In this document: piece by piece, positions 32,342 to 42,507 of the stretch
Numbering within the stretch: position 1 is the first letter of the stretch
Layout: the number at the start of each line of letters is the position of its first letter
The notes under the pieces: model-generated
The model's input: only the letters and a program-made list of their open reading frames with translations
What the model was told of the DNA's origin: nothing
Databases searched by the model: none
Source: Oopsacas minuta
Taxonomy: Eukaryota > Porifera > Hexactinellida > Lyssacinosida > Leucopsacidae
Length of the DNA: 64,000 nt
NCBI GenBank assembly: GCA_024704765.1
Contig: JAKMXF010000343.1
Location: 682,001-746,000, forward strand
Direction of reading: 5' to 3'
Made by a program: the position numbers and the translations under genes

Positions 32342-32990
32342 CTTTTCTATTCTGTAATTCTATCTGTAATATTTGTATTTTGCTCTGCGTTTGTTGTATC
32401 TTGCATAACACCTCTTGCCTACAACAGGATCGAGAGGAATTTCTAACTGACTCTCCAAACCAATCAAAACACGTTCTTCTGCCTAATAACGAAACAGCAA
32501 ACAAATATGTAACAATTTCATATAGTGGTTCCCAACCTCTTTCACCCGTGGACACCTTATACCAAGACTCATGATGGGAACTAATTCTTTCAATTAAAAT
32601 ATTAAGACAACATTCCATACCTCCAATTGTGTATCTATAGCAGCTATAGGCTGCATTACTCTGTCAGGAGATCCATTCTTGGATCGCTTAGGGGTGCTAT
32701 AGGGAGAGGAGAAGTTTGGTGATTCATTAACTTGATCTGTGAATATTGTATCTTTCTCACCTAAGTTTATAATTATTAATATTTCCACAAGTTTTCGAAG
32801 GGTTAAACATATTTTAATACATGTTCCATGTAATTCAGATTATCTTGCAAATTTAGTAATTTAAGAAATGTATGTATTTCACACCTTTCAAAATTTGAAG
32901 TTTATTCTGTAAATCTTGTATTTCATGTTCACAGGCTACTTGTCGAACTTCTAATTGTTCTTCTTTAGCCGCGTCACAACCTGTTACAAC
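32342..32990 (-). CDS. Coiled-coil exons of Tuba-like gene
   Basis: 32885-32990 (CDAAKEEQLEVRQVACEHE, ending phase 1), 32621-32760 (GEKDTIFTDQVNESPNFSSP, then KRSKNGSPDRVMQPIAAID, ending phase 0) and 32342-32418 (QEVLCKIQQTQSKIQILQIE). The first two join in frame. The third is strongly coiled-coil, but its frame needs phase 2 upstream whereas phase 0 is supplied, so either a small exon is missed or a base is lost. Confidence 0.55.
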
Positions 32991-33052
32991 CTAATAACAA
33001 GGAAACAAACATGTAAACAAAGTGTATATATGTTTGCTGTTTAGTTGTTTAC

Positions 33053-33778
33053 CTGTAGCATTGTTTGTAAACAAGAATGCATCCTTTCTTCAACCTACGA
33101 AACAAGTAGACAAATATATTAAGGGGTGATTATTCATATCTTAACACCTTTGAACGGGGACATAATATATATCCACCGACTCCCTAAAGTGCTTCAGTGA
33201 CGTGTTATGTCCCAGTTTCCATGGTTACCTCATTGGTATTTGGCTACACCCCTCAATGAGGGAGGAGATCAACGAATGAGGCCTACTTTTCGGGTCGATG
33301 TGTACATATATATAATTAATAGGTGTCATAACATACTTCTAGTTTCCGTTCTATTTCATTAATCTGTTGCTGTAGCTCAATATCACCGTAGTATTCGTTA
33401 AGGTCTATCTCTGATTGAGGGAAGTGTCTCTGTTGGGTGGAGCTAACAGGAGATGAGGAGGAGGTTAGACCGTTGGCAGTCCGTCTTCTTGAGGCTCGCT
33501 GCTCTCCCTAGAAAGTTATATGAAATATTGTGAACCTCCACAAACGGTACTGGGATAGGGGTAGCATTTTATGGAAGTTACACTGTGTACAATATCATAA
33601 CATTCCTAAAGGATATACTAGTTGCTATGTAAGCGTATAAGATATTCTCATTTATAATTACCCTTGTGAATGGATCTTCTGTAGACTCCAAGTCAATAGG
33701 AGATTTCCTGGAGTCATCTGAGGAACACGAACCAAGACTTCTGCTCCTTATTGTTACCTTCTTATGTGTATTAACTTT
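33053..33778 (-). CDS. Three small exons of Tuba-like gene (linker, coiled coil)
   Basis: 33662-33778 (39 codons: KVNTHKKVTIRSRSLGSC, then SPIDLESTEDPFTR), 33337-33507 (57 codons: EQRASRRRTANGL, then SEIDLNEYYGDIELQQQINE) and 33053-33094 (14 codons: VEERMHSCLQTMLQ). All three begin and end in phase 0, have AG acceptors and GT donors, and give a continuous polar then helical sequence. Introns are 154 and 242 bp. Confidence 0.65.
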
Positions 33779-33836
33779 CTAAACAGTAAATAACTAAACA
33801 AATAAACAAACAAATAAATAAACATTCTTAATTAAC

Positions 33837-34053
33837 TTTGATATTTGGACTAAAATCACTCTTCTTAGCAACAGGAGACAGTTGTGGAATGTTAGGAAAT
33901 AAGTTAATATCTTCGTTGTTACTCTTGACCATCCAGAAGGGGTGAGGGCGATTGGGAGGTGTTAGAGGAGGAGAGAGTCTTATTTGTTCCTCTATTAAGG
34001 AGGGGTTAGGGTGCAAAAGGAGTCTGTTTTGAAGCTGTACTTACTCGGGGGAT
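33837..34053 (-). CDS. Proline-rich exon of Tuba-like gene, frame break
   Basis: Acceptor CATATAG before 34053; donor AAA|GTTAAT at 33837. The downstream part is clearly coding: SLIEEQIRLSPPLTPPNRP and FPNIPQLSPVAKKSDFSPN. The frame required by the preceding exon (phase 1) enters as YPPSKYSFKTDSF and meets TAA just before SLIEEQ. The exon is 217 bp, one base short of the length needed to link both neighbours. A single-base deletion near 33995 would explain it. Confidence 0.5.
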
Positions 34054-34100
34054 CTATATGATAATATTGTTTGTTTACAATATACATATGTATAACTTAC

Positions 34101-37027
34101 ACTCAGCATTTTGATTGGTTCTCTGTCTCATATTACACAGTGATTGAGTAACATCAACAGAGAGAGGATTCTGATTGGCTGGAGGAGGTGGAGCTATTCT
34201 CTTTGGGATAGGACCACCAGATGACCCCATGGGGTCATGTTGGTCCAAAGTAGGTAACACTTTAACGGATTTAGCGAAGGGGGAAGGGATGTGAGGCTTT
34301 GAATTCGGAAGATTTCTAGAATTTTGTATTGCAATTTTTGACGTAATTAAATTTGGCTGGTGTTTTGGGAAGTTTTCGTTTAACAGCTGGTTGTGGTTTG
34401 TTTGTTTTCCTTGTTTACTTTTATTTCCCTGGTAAACATCAAGTTTACTAGATGGTTGATACTTCTTCTCCAATTTTCCTATTTCATTCTCTAATTCAGT
34501 GGTTCTCAAACTTGGGTACGCGTACCCCTGGGGGTACGCCAGCACTTTTCCTAGGGGTACGCCGGTGTTTCACCTAATCATATCAATTCTGTAATAATCA
34601 TATACAAATATTTCGAGTTACACACTATCATGTCAACAGACTCAGCACATAGATAGTAATTTCATGCCAAATAATTAATATGTATCAGTTACAATGGTTT
34701 CATCACTAATTATTATCACCCTTGAATATTTAATGTTTGAGGTTATGCTAATTAAGGATTCCATTGTCCGTAATATGTGTCAACTCATATTGATTAGAAT
34801 ATCACACCCACCCGTGTATCGTATTGTTCTTATAAAATGGAAATTAGAAGAGTATTTCTTTGAGACCTTGACTTTATCACCAAATTCATATGGAATCTGC
34901 TAAGAAACAGAAGTATAATGAAGACTATATCAAATATGGATTTACATCCATACTTAAAGAGGGACGGGAACTACCACAATGTGTAATATGTTATAAGGTG
35001 CTATCTGAGGGCTCGATGAAACCAAGTTTTCTAAAACGCCATTTAAGCGGGTGCCACCCTAATCTTGCAGATAAGGATATAGATTTCTTCAAGCACCAAG
35101 AGGTAGGAGTAAAGCGAATCCGTATAGATCACAGAGGACAATTAAGTCAACAGACTCAAGCAGGTCTTCGTGCCTCGTACATGGTGGCTTTGCGAATCGC
35201 TCAAGAAAAGAAACCACATACGACTGCAGGAAATCTTATACTCCCCTGTTGTAAGGACATCGTGCACTGCATTTTGGGAGATAGCGCCGAAAAGAAACTC
35301 GCCTCTCTGCCTCTCTCGAACGACACAATCAAGCGCCGAATTACAGATATGGCAGATGACGTAGAGCAGCAGGTAGTTGCTGAGATTTTGGGAGCCCCGT
35401 TGAACACATTTTCAATTCAACTTGATGAGTCAACGGATGTTTCTAGTTGTGCACAACTACTGGTATTTGCACGGTACATCAAAGACGGGGACTTCAAGGA
35501 AGAGTTCCTATTTTGCCATTGTTTGGAAACAACTACAAAAGGAGAAGATGTCTTCCAGCAGGTCTCTGATTACTTTGATAGGATGGGACTATCCTGGAAG
35601 AATGTTTCTGCTTGCACAACAGATGGTGCTCCTGCTATGCTTGGAATTCATTCGGGATTTCGAGCTCGGGTAAAGACAGTGAATCCCGTTTCGAAACACA
35701 ATCACTGTATGATACACCGACACGCTCTTGCGTCTAAAACACTTCCATCCGATCTAAAACTTGTTCTTGATGATGTTGTCACCATGGTCAATTTTATCAA
35801 GTCCAGTGCTCTTAATACACGTGTGTTCCGCCTATTGCGCCAAGAATTAGATATTGACCATCAGAATTTGCTGTTCTATACTGAAGTTCGTTGGCTCTCA
35901 CGAGGGAACATGCTCTCTCGAGTATATTCACTGAAAAACCAATTGCTTGAATTCTTTGAACGAGATGGGAAAGAGAAGTCAAAAGTATTCTTCGGCAAAC
36001 TCTCAGACAAAGAATGGCTGAAAAAACTCGCCTACTTAAATGATATCTTCTCGCGGATCAACTTGCTCAACAAGTCCCTCCAAGGACGGTTTACTATCGT
36101 GGTTGATTGTGTGGACAAGATTCGGGCATTTATTATGAAGCTATAACTCTAGGAAGCAAAGTTAACCGTGGGAAAGTTCGATTTTTTTGAAAGCCTCTCA
36201 GCAACTCTTGGAGAAGAGGGTACTACAGATCAAAGTATAGGTGCTCAAGTAAAGGCTCACCTCTCAGCAATGCGAAATGAATTTCAAACTTACTTCCCAG
36301 ACTTGAGCGACCTGGACATGAAAATGATTCGAAATCCATTTAGATGCGATGTAGGTTCTATACCAGACAGAGTCCAAGAGGAATTTGTTGAATTAGTCAA
36401 TGATTCTATTGCCAGAGATCAATTTGAAACACTCGCACTCACAAAGTTCTGGTGCGAAATGAGCTTGATATATCCCAACGTGGCAGATAGAGCAGTAAAA
36501 ATATTGTTGATGTTTCCCAGTACTTACCTTTGTGAATAAGGATTTTCAGCGCTATTACTAATTAAAAACAAATTTCGAGCGCGGTTGTCTGTGGAAACTG
36601 ATCTCCGTCTGGCCCTTTCAAAAACTGTGCCACGAATTGATAGCCTGATACACAACATGCAAGCACATCCTTCCCACTAATTTATTATCTACTTTATTAA
36701 TATTGCTAGAATAAAAAACACTTTTATTTTTCACAACTGGGTAAAAGGGATTGTAAACCTAATATTTACAATGCAGGCCATTTTAAGGGGTACATCACAC
36801 ACAAGATCCAGCTTGAGGGGTACGCAATGAGAAAAAGTTTGAGAACCACTGTTCTAGATGGTCAAATTCAGGTGATAGTGGCTCTAAGTGGTCGAATTGG
36901 GATAGGTTAGAGTCTTTCGTGTGTTCATTAGTGACTGGGAAGTTGGCATACACCTGGTCCGCAGGTCCCGGTGCGAACATCTGTGAATTAGCGTATGGGG
37001 AGAGTTTATCTTTTGGGCTATCCAGAC
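34101..37027 (-). CDS. Coding exon of Tuba-like gene split by hAT
   Basis: The acceptor (CTCTATTTTAG) precedes 37027 and the donor (GAGT|GTAAGT) follows 34101. The exon reads SPKDKLSPYANSQMFAPG to LSPEFDHLE on one side of the hAT (36852-37027), and NEIGKLEKKYQPSSK to proline-rich PIPKRIAPPPPANQNPL on the other (34101-34488). Removing 34489-36851 leaves 564 bp, a multiple of three, starting and ending in phase 1, and joins HLE to NEIGKLEK in frame across a coiled-coil start. Thus a real 188-codon exon has been interrupted. With the element present, the frame hits stops at once. Confidence 0.7.
34497..36851 (+). mobile_element. hAT transposon inside a host coding exon
   Basis: Inverted ends CAGTGGTTCTCAAACTT (34497) and its complement ending 36851 bracket a near-complete transposase gene. 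The flanking octamers CTCTAATT (34489-34496) and TTCTAGAT (36852-36859) match at 5 of 8 positions and fit the NTCTAGAN preference of this hAT group. The length is 2355 bp. A subterminal GGGGTACGC motif is repeated near both ends. Confidence 0.85.
34890..36539 (+). CDS. hAT transposase, ZBED5/FAM200-like, near intact
   Basis: The ATG at 34890 starts a 418-codon frame, then a stop, then a second frame at 36168-36539. The first frame has a BED-like zinc finger (CVICYKVLSEGS...FLKRHLSGCH), TAGLR-type linker (QTQAGLRASYMVALRIA), IQLDESTD (first catalytic Asp), CTTDGAPAM (second Asp), HCMIHRHALASK and EVRWLSRG (candidate Glu region). The second frame has FFESLSATLGEE and FRCDVGSIPDRVQEEFVELVND and should lead into the hAT dimerisation region, of which FWCEMSLIYPNVADRA remains before another stop at 36537-36539. 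One break near 36146-36168 and a truncated C-terminus mean it is probably inactive, but it is the best preserved transposase in the window. It acts in the nucleus to excise and insert hAT ends. Confidence 0.85.
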
Positions 37028-37478
37028 CTAAAATAGAGAATTTGTTATATACTTACCACCTTTTTGAGGTAATAATAAGTAATAGCGGGATTCTTGGCAG
37101 GAGATATCACCTATCGAAATGTGGGACGAATCCAAATTTTGCAGGATTTGGCGTTTAAAATAACCAGGACATATATACAGATAGAAATAATTTATTCATA
37201 GCTCAGCTCTACTAGAACACATTTTTTGCACAGATTAGTGTTACGTATATTGAAATCACGAAAATTTGAAGAATCAAGTTGAGTTATTCCATTTCAGGTA
37301 ATCTACAGTCGAAAAAGGAAATGCTGGCGTGGAAATCGAACCGAAGGCAACAGGTTAAAAGCAACTGATCTTAATAACAATGCTGATGAAACACAATGAT
37401 TAACACCGATAGAATGCGATAAAAAGCTCTACTAGAGCTCAGCTCTGTATATAGTATTTCATACGAATATTCGCTAAC

Positions 37479-37832
37479 CTTTATTCGTTCTGGGTGTACA
37501 TATAAATTAGGATAGAGACCAGTTCTACCATTCGTAAACCCAATCGACCAATTCTCATCCACACGAGACAATCTATAGATAACATCGCCGATGGAGAGAT
37601 TCAAATCATCCAGCTGTCCCGTGTCCAATTCATCAGTTGCAACAACGGATTCAGGTTGAAAGAATTCAACGAATGCGGCAGGTACATATCCAAAGGCCTA
37701 GTTGGTAACTAGGATACCTTTACACCAACTTTCATCAACAATTTCAACGGCAGCGATGACGTCATTTTGTGCTAGATTGAGTTCATAGTCTTGTTCTGCT
37801 TTAAAGGAATGCGAGGCTCTTGCGAAGTTCAT
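37479..37832 (-). CDS. Exon 1 of Tuba-like gene: two SH3 domains, in-frame TAG
   Basis: The 354-bp exon ends at a donor (AAG|GTTAGC). SH3 one: FARASHSFKAEQDYELNLAQ, then DESWCKG, then FGYVPAAFVEFF. SH3 two: TGQLDDLNLSIGDVIYRL, then DENWSIGF, then GRTGLYPNLYVHPERI. A TAG codon (37698-37700) falls in the loop between WCKG and FGYVP of the first domain, inside a short CTAGTT/AACTAG palindrome. Everything after it is still in the same, well-conserved frame, which suggests a very recent nonsense change, a base error or an unusual event rather than long decay. Neighbour: the cortactin gene ends 276 bp upstream on the same strand. Confidence 0.65.
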
Positions 37833-38107
37833 TTGTTTAGAAAAGCTATTTGTAAATAACAACAAGTCCAGCAGAATTAAAGGTGTGAAAATATGATTAA
37901 ATATATGCAAAATATTCACATTTATAGTCCCAGTTCAATGGCTAGTAAATAATCATATAAACAAACAAACAAACAAACAAGATAAATAATAACAAAATAA
38001 GATCTACATGTAGTAAACAACAAAATAAACAAATCCACAATCTATTCAGTATAAAAGCAAAGCTCAAACAACAAACAACAATAATATCTATCCAGTAAAC
38101 ACAGGGG

Positions 38108-38673
38108 TTAAATTAATTCTACATAATTATCGGGGAACAGTCCTCTCATCCCATTGAACTCACCTACCCACCAACCTTCATCTATTTGCTCAATGTTATT
38201 GATAACGTCATCACGTCAAAAGTTAGTTCATCTTCATCTGTAGCTTAGATAGAGATTGTATTTGCGTTGTTAATTGTTTGTTTGTTTGTTTATTTGTTTA
38301 TTTGTTTGTTTATTTGTTTGTGTATTTGCCTGTGTATTTGTATACTTGTCTGTCTGTTTGCTTGCTTGTTTGTGTATTTGTGTATTTGCCTGTTCGTCTG
38401 TTGTTTATGGTATTTGTGTTAGTAATTGTTTGTTTGTCTGTTTGCTTGTGTATTTGTTTATTTGCCTGTTTGTCTGTTGTTTATGTTATTTGTTTATTAA
38501 TAATGCATAAATAATAGTAATCAAACCTGATAAACAAATACAGCTCTTGCAGTAAGAATACCACTTTCACGTCATCAGGTTGTTGTATCACTTGTTGTGG
38601 CTCAGGAACTGATTCATATGTAGCCTCTTCGTTGTTAGCTGTTGGCTCAAAATATGTTTGTTCATTTGGATAT
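38108..38673 (-). CDS. Cortactin SH3 exons with frame breaks
   Basis: 38527-38673 enters in phase as [16 protein letters not shown] and QQVIQQPDD. It then reads ARAVFVYQ only in another frame before the donor ATCAG|GTTTGA. After the 283-bp intron, [10 protein letters not shown] is in a third relation and [18 protein letters not shown] needs one more shift, ending at TAA 38108-38110. The domain's sequence is otherwise excellent, so the errors look recent or technical. Confidence 0.6.
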
Positions 38674-41600
38674 CTGACACATAGAAAGTAAACATAAACA
38701 AAGTTGTGACGAAAACAGTAAATTCATGTTATATCGAAGCTCAAGGGACCCTGATAATTAGTTCATATAACCGATGGAATATATGTTACTGCTATTTGTA
38801 CAATTTCACACTTCGATATAAGCGGATATTTATATGTAACTAGAAATATTTTAATACTATATGGTAACTAAGGAAATCGTGAAAGCATTCGTAATACGAA
38901 CTGAAAATAGTAGCACTAATACTTAACACTTTATGGCAAATAAGGCTGTAGAATGTTCAAGCGAAATATTCACATACAACTTAAAAGGGAGCCAATCAGA
39001 TTTGAGAGGTGAAATACTGTAAATGATTATTTGAAATACATTCCTAATCCCAATATAGTTATCATGATATATATTAAGAAATAATACAGGAGTTATGTGT
39101 ATAGTGTAACCTCCACATACGGTGTAACATTTTCGGCGTCTCTGGGACTCCGTATATAGAGGTTGCACTGTGTGAAATAACTAGTCTTACTCTTGGGTTA
39201 CTGGTGATTCTTCGTACAGAGCCTCTGGGTCATCAATTGGTTGTTGTATCGGCATAGGAGGGAGAGGGGGGTTGTACGGCAGTCGGGGTTGTGATGCTGG
39301 TGCTGGGGCTTGGACAGTCTCTATTGGAGTCTAAAAGAGTAAATTGGTGACATACATAGACCGTCGCTAATACGAACAGAAATTTCCATTCTTTAAGATT
39401 ATTGAATGAATTGAAACAAAAAGTATTATAGAATATTAAAGTACAATTTAAGAAACGATAAAAATGCTGACAACACATGTAATAGCAAACAGATATTACG
39501 TCACAGGAAGTATAGCCCACAGAAATTGTATATGTGAATAATCAAGGTATTGTTTACTAGTAACAAATACGAATAAATAATAATAAACAACGAAATATTA
39601 CTTAAAATACAAACTTCTTAGATTATTAAATTCTACACAAATTGGAACTGATAGCTATTACAGCATAGCAACTAATTCTATACAAGGAATGTGGCTAGTT
39701 ATAACTGGAACTAATTTACATATTGAAAGCCATCTGACCTAACACATCTGTAATTCTGTGAGACAATAGTCTCGTGGTAGAGTTCAAGGAAATGTGATTA
39801 GTTGTAACTTTATATTTCATCACTTAACACCTGAATAATTAATGTATGAACTTGTATAAATACAGTCTGTAAATGAGAATAATCATAAACAGAACAACAA
39901 ACAAATGGCCACCAAATACTCAGATGAAATTCCTACCAACCATTTCGAACAAGCGGAACAGAAGATCAATTCCACCTTCGAGAAGATTATTCGGATTGCG
40001 ACAGAGAGGAGAGATCAGCTGCTTGTCCAGCTGATCGATAAGAAGCAGGACTATCTAAGAAAGGAGAACACACGACAGAAACAATTAGCAGACCTGGAGA
40101 AGATGATCAGACAATTAATGGAAACTAGCATTCAACAGAATGAAGTAGTAAAGTTCCAAGAAGATCAAATAAAGAATTGGAAAAAGGAACAAAAGAAATA
40201 CGAAATAGAAACACCTATCCCAATCCCTTCCTTCAATAGTGAGTGTCTAGACTCTCTCCTAGAACAGCTGGAGAAGTTGGGGTCTATTCAGGATACAGCT
40301 GTACTCTACAGAAACAAGACAGGGCCAATCAGAAGGATAGGAAAATATGGAAGGGAGAAAGGAGAGCTGACTTACCCTCATGGACTAGCTCTAGATGGAG
40401 ATAAGATCTATATAGCAGATCATAACAATCATAGAATACAGATCTTCTTTACAGAAGGTAAGTTCATTCATGAATTTGGTAAAGGGGCGCTAAAGTATCC
40501 ACACGGTATAGCATTAAATAAGGAATGGGTGTTTATAAGTGATTATAGACTTAGTGTTATATTTAAATTCTCTAAAACAAATTACAAATTAATTAAGAGT
40601 GTTAAGGGAGGTGTTAGTACCCCTTGTGGTCTAACAACTGACACAAATGGAGAAGTGTTAGTTGCAGATTCTGATAATAATAGAATTGCAGTATTCAGCT
40701 CTGATTTAAAATATATTAGAGAAATAGGAAAAGACAAACTTATAGAACCGCGTGACGTCAAAATAAATAATAATAAGATATTTGTAGCAGACAATAATGA
40801 GATTAATAATATACACATATTCTCTAAATCAGGTGATTTATTGAAAAGTTTCATAAAATTAGAATATGGAAGAGAATGTATTTTTCTGTGTTTTGATTTG
40901 TGTAATAATATTATTATTAGCGATTGTTTGGTAAATTCAATTAATATATTTACTAAAGATGGACAGCGGATACACAAAATTAAATGTAATTCTCCTACAG
41001 GAATAGTTGTTAATAATAACTTTGATATTATTTGTGTTAGTTTTAGTGATAATGTAATAAATATATATTAATTATATTGTTGTTTACTTGTTGGTTTATT
41101 ATTTATTAAATTATTATATTCACACTTGTCCTTTTCTATAAATTAACATTCCTAACCGTTTCCACACGTGGACCCCTATACTAATTACAACACATTATGT
41201 GTATCCTCCCATATTTGAGATCCAGTGGACAACTTGCTGTCCTCCATGGTCCAAGTTGTAAACAGATGTCATATGGTATCAAGAATTAAGATGGCTGTAC
41301 TTAAGGAAATAAGTTTGAATTCTAACCTCGTATGCGTCTTCAGAGGTGTCATAAAGTACTTCACTATCTGGAATTGGTTCCGGTTCCATTATCTGAACTG
41401 GAACTGAAACTGGAACTATAGGAAGAGGTCTTCGTATTGGTTCCTCAGGTTCTTGTGGTTGCATATCTGCCATTTTGGGAGGTGTTGCCATTTGAATGAA
41501 TTTAGATGGAAGTGGCCTAGAAATACACATTGTTTGTTTGTTTGTTTGTTTATTTGTTTATTATCAAAGAAATGTAATGAGAAAAGTGGACAGGTATTAC

Positions 41601-42343
41601 TCAGGAAATTCGTTCACTATTTGTCCGTCTGTTGTTGTTCGTATTTACGAGGTTACAGCAAACTAGCTTAATTGTTTATTTGTTATTTCTTTGTTTGTAT
41701 TTACCTAACAATCTTTGGTTCATCAACACTAGTTTCTTCTGTATCATCATCAACAGGTAAGGTAGCATTAATTTCTCTTTGTCTAGCGGCCTCTTCTGCT
41801 TCTTGGAGTCTTCTCCTCTCCTTCGCTTCATTTGCTCCCTGCTGAGTAGTACTGTCTTGGTCTACTGACATTTGTTCGAATTTAGCGAATAAACCTGACT
41901 TGGCGCCTTTGGGTTTTGTTCGAACCTATAAACGTAAATAACAATAATAATAATAATTAATGTGTACAATTCACACTTCGATATGAGCGGGTATTTCTAT
42001 ATATTCGTGTTAGATATTACAGAAGTTGACTGTAATTGTATGAAAATATTTTGGTAGTTGTAAACACGTGTTTAAAAGTGGCGTATTGTGTCAGATAAAA
42101 ATGTGTCCTCACTGTCCTGTAAGTATCGTAGTCAGCACAACAACAACCTCTGGTTTGGGAACAGATTTAACATCCATCATATCAGAAAAGCTTCCAGCTG
42201 ATCTGTCCATCCTATCCTTCTCTACCCCGTACCTCCCTCCGAAACCCTTAGAGTGGTCTGTCTGTGATGAATGAGCGGACAGGTCTGATTGGTAATCGTG
42301 TCCAACAGCTGATCTATCCATCCTATCCTTCTCTACGCCATAT
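38108..42343 (-). CDS. CTTN: Cortactin homologue, 3' half
   Basis: Exons, minus strand: 42148-42343, 41705-41925, 41327-41516, 39191-39330, 38527-38673, 38108-38243. The first has two cortactin repeats ([18 protein letters not shown], then [20 protein letters not shown]), the actin-filament-binding signature. Next a helical segment ([37 protein letters not shown]), then proline-rich exons with Tyr motifs ([30 protein letters not shown]) like the Src-phosphorylated region, then a C-terminal SH3 ([36 protein letters not shown]). Phases join cleanly through 38673. The SH3 itself needs three different frames, so it seems broken by two single-base losses. Earlier exons (N-terminal acidic region, more repeats) are not seen up to 49 kb. 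Role: branched-actin regulation at the cell cortex. Confidence 0.8.
38270..38490. repeat. (GTTT)n-rich low-complexity intron sequence
   Basis: Variants of TTGTTTGT, TATTTGTT and TGCCTGTT fill about 220 bp of the last cortactin intron. Similar short tracts occur at 7467-7490, 32285-32312, 37962-37980 and 41530-41560. Long open frames across it (Cys/Val/Phe-rich) are artefacts of the repeat. Confidence 0.7.
39905..41071 (+). CDS. Intronless coiled-coil NHL-repeat protein
   Basis: The protein has 388 residues from the ATG at 39905 to TAA at 41069-41071. Residues about 10-120 form a coiled coil ([37 protein letters not shown]). From about 140 come six NHL-type beta-propeller blades ([86 protein letters not shown]). 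This is the TRIM-NHL tail without RING or B-box zinc fingers, so ubiquitin-ligase activity is not expected; NHL propellers bind RNA or protein. The gene lies entirely inside the 39331-41326 intron of the cortactin gene on the opposite strand. Its codons become AT-rich toward the 3' end. Confidence 0.9.
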   Translation: MATKYSDEIPTNHFEQAEQKINSTFEKIIRIATERRDQLLVQLIDKKQDYLRKENTRQKQLADLEKMIRQLMETSIQQNEVVKFQEDQIKNWKKEQKKYEIETPIPIPSFNSECLDSLLEQLEKLGSIQDTAVLYRNKTGPIRRIGKYGREKGELTYPHGLALDGDKIYIADHNNHRIQIFFTEGKFIHEFGKGALKYPHGIALNKEWVFISDYRLSVIFKFSKTNYKLIKSVKGGVSTPCGLTTDTNGEVLVADSDNNRIAVFSSDLKYIREIGKDKLIEPRDVKINNNKIFVADNNEINNIHIFSKSGDLLKSFIKLEYGRECIFLCFDLCNNIIISDCLVNSINIFTKDGQRIHKIKCNSPTGIVVNNNFDIICVSFSDNVINIY

Positions 42344-42507
42344 CTATAATGTATGCATAACTACATGATATGTGGGAGTTTTCTAGAGATTATGGGAGCT
42401 ACAGGAATAGCCACATGGTACACAGAGGTGCTACAATATGTTTAATCACATATTTACTCACCTGCCACGTCTGCTAAGTTAATTTATAGTTTCGAATAGG
42501 TCTTGTG

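Larger units (their letters stand above)
30417..37832 (-). pseudogene. Tuba/DNMBP-like SH3-RhoGEF gene, interrupted
   Basis: Minus-strand exons run from the ATG at 37832 down to about 30417. They encode two N-terminal SH3-like domains, a proline-rich stretch, coiled-coil exons and the first part of a DH (Rho-family exchange) domain. This order resembles Tuba/DNMBP, a cortical scaffold that activates Cdc42 and binds dynamin and N-WASP. Exons with good splice sites: 37479-37832, 34101-37027 (split by a hAT), 33837-34053, 33662-33778, 33337-33507, 33053-33094, 32885-32990, 32621-32760, 32342-32418, 31904-32192 and 30517 down to about 30417. Lesions: TAG at 37698-37700, a 217-bp exon that cannot keep frame, unmatched phases around 32342-32418, and the hAT. 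The rest of DH, BAR and C-terminal SH3 domains are not found. It may be decaying, a mutant allele, or a gene hit by consensus errors. Confidence 0.65.

Noticed and set aside
32520-32580. hAT MITE end (AGTGGTTCCCAACC) near the Tuba-like coiled-coil exons
   Set aside because: No matching second end could be found, so a complete element cannot be claimed.
37698-37717. A 20-nt intron (GTATCC...AACTAG) that would remove the TAG in the first SH3
   Set aside because: Its removal shifts the downstream frame away from the conserved FGYVPAAF reading, and 20 nt is below any animal intron I know.
38274-38514. Two overlapping Cys/Val/Phe-rich open frames of 78 codons
   Set aside because: They are frame readings of a degenerate (GTTT)n tract in an intron.
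38550-38580. A 25-nt intron in the cortactin SH3 exon (GTGAAAG...TGCAAG)
   Set aside because: It would keep one reading open but destroys the conserved ARAVFVYQ strand and is implausibly short.
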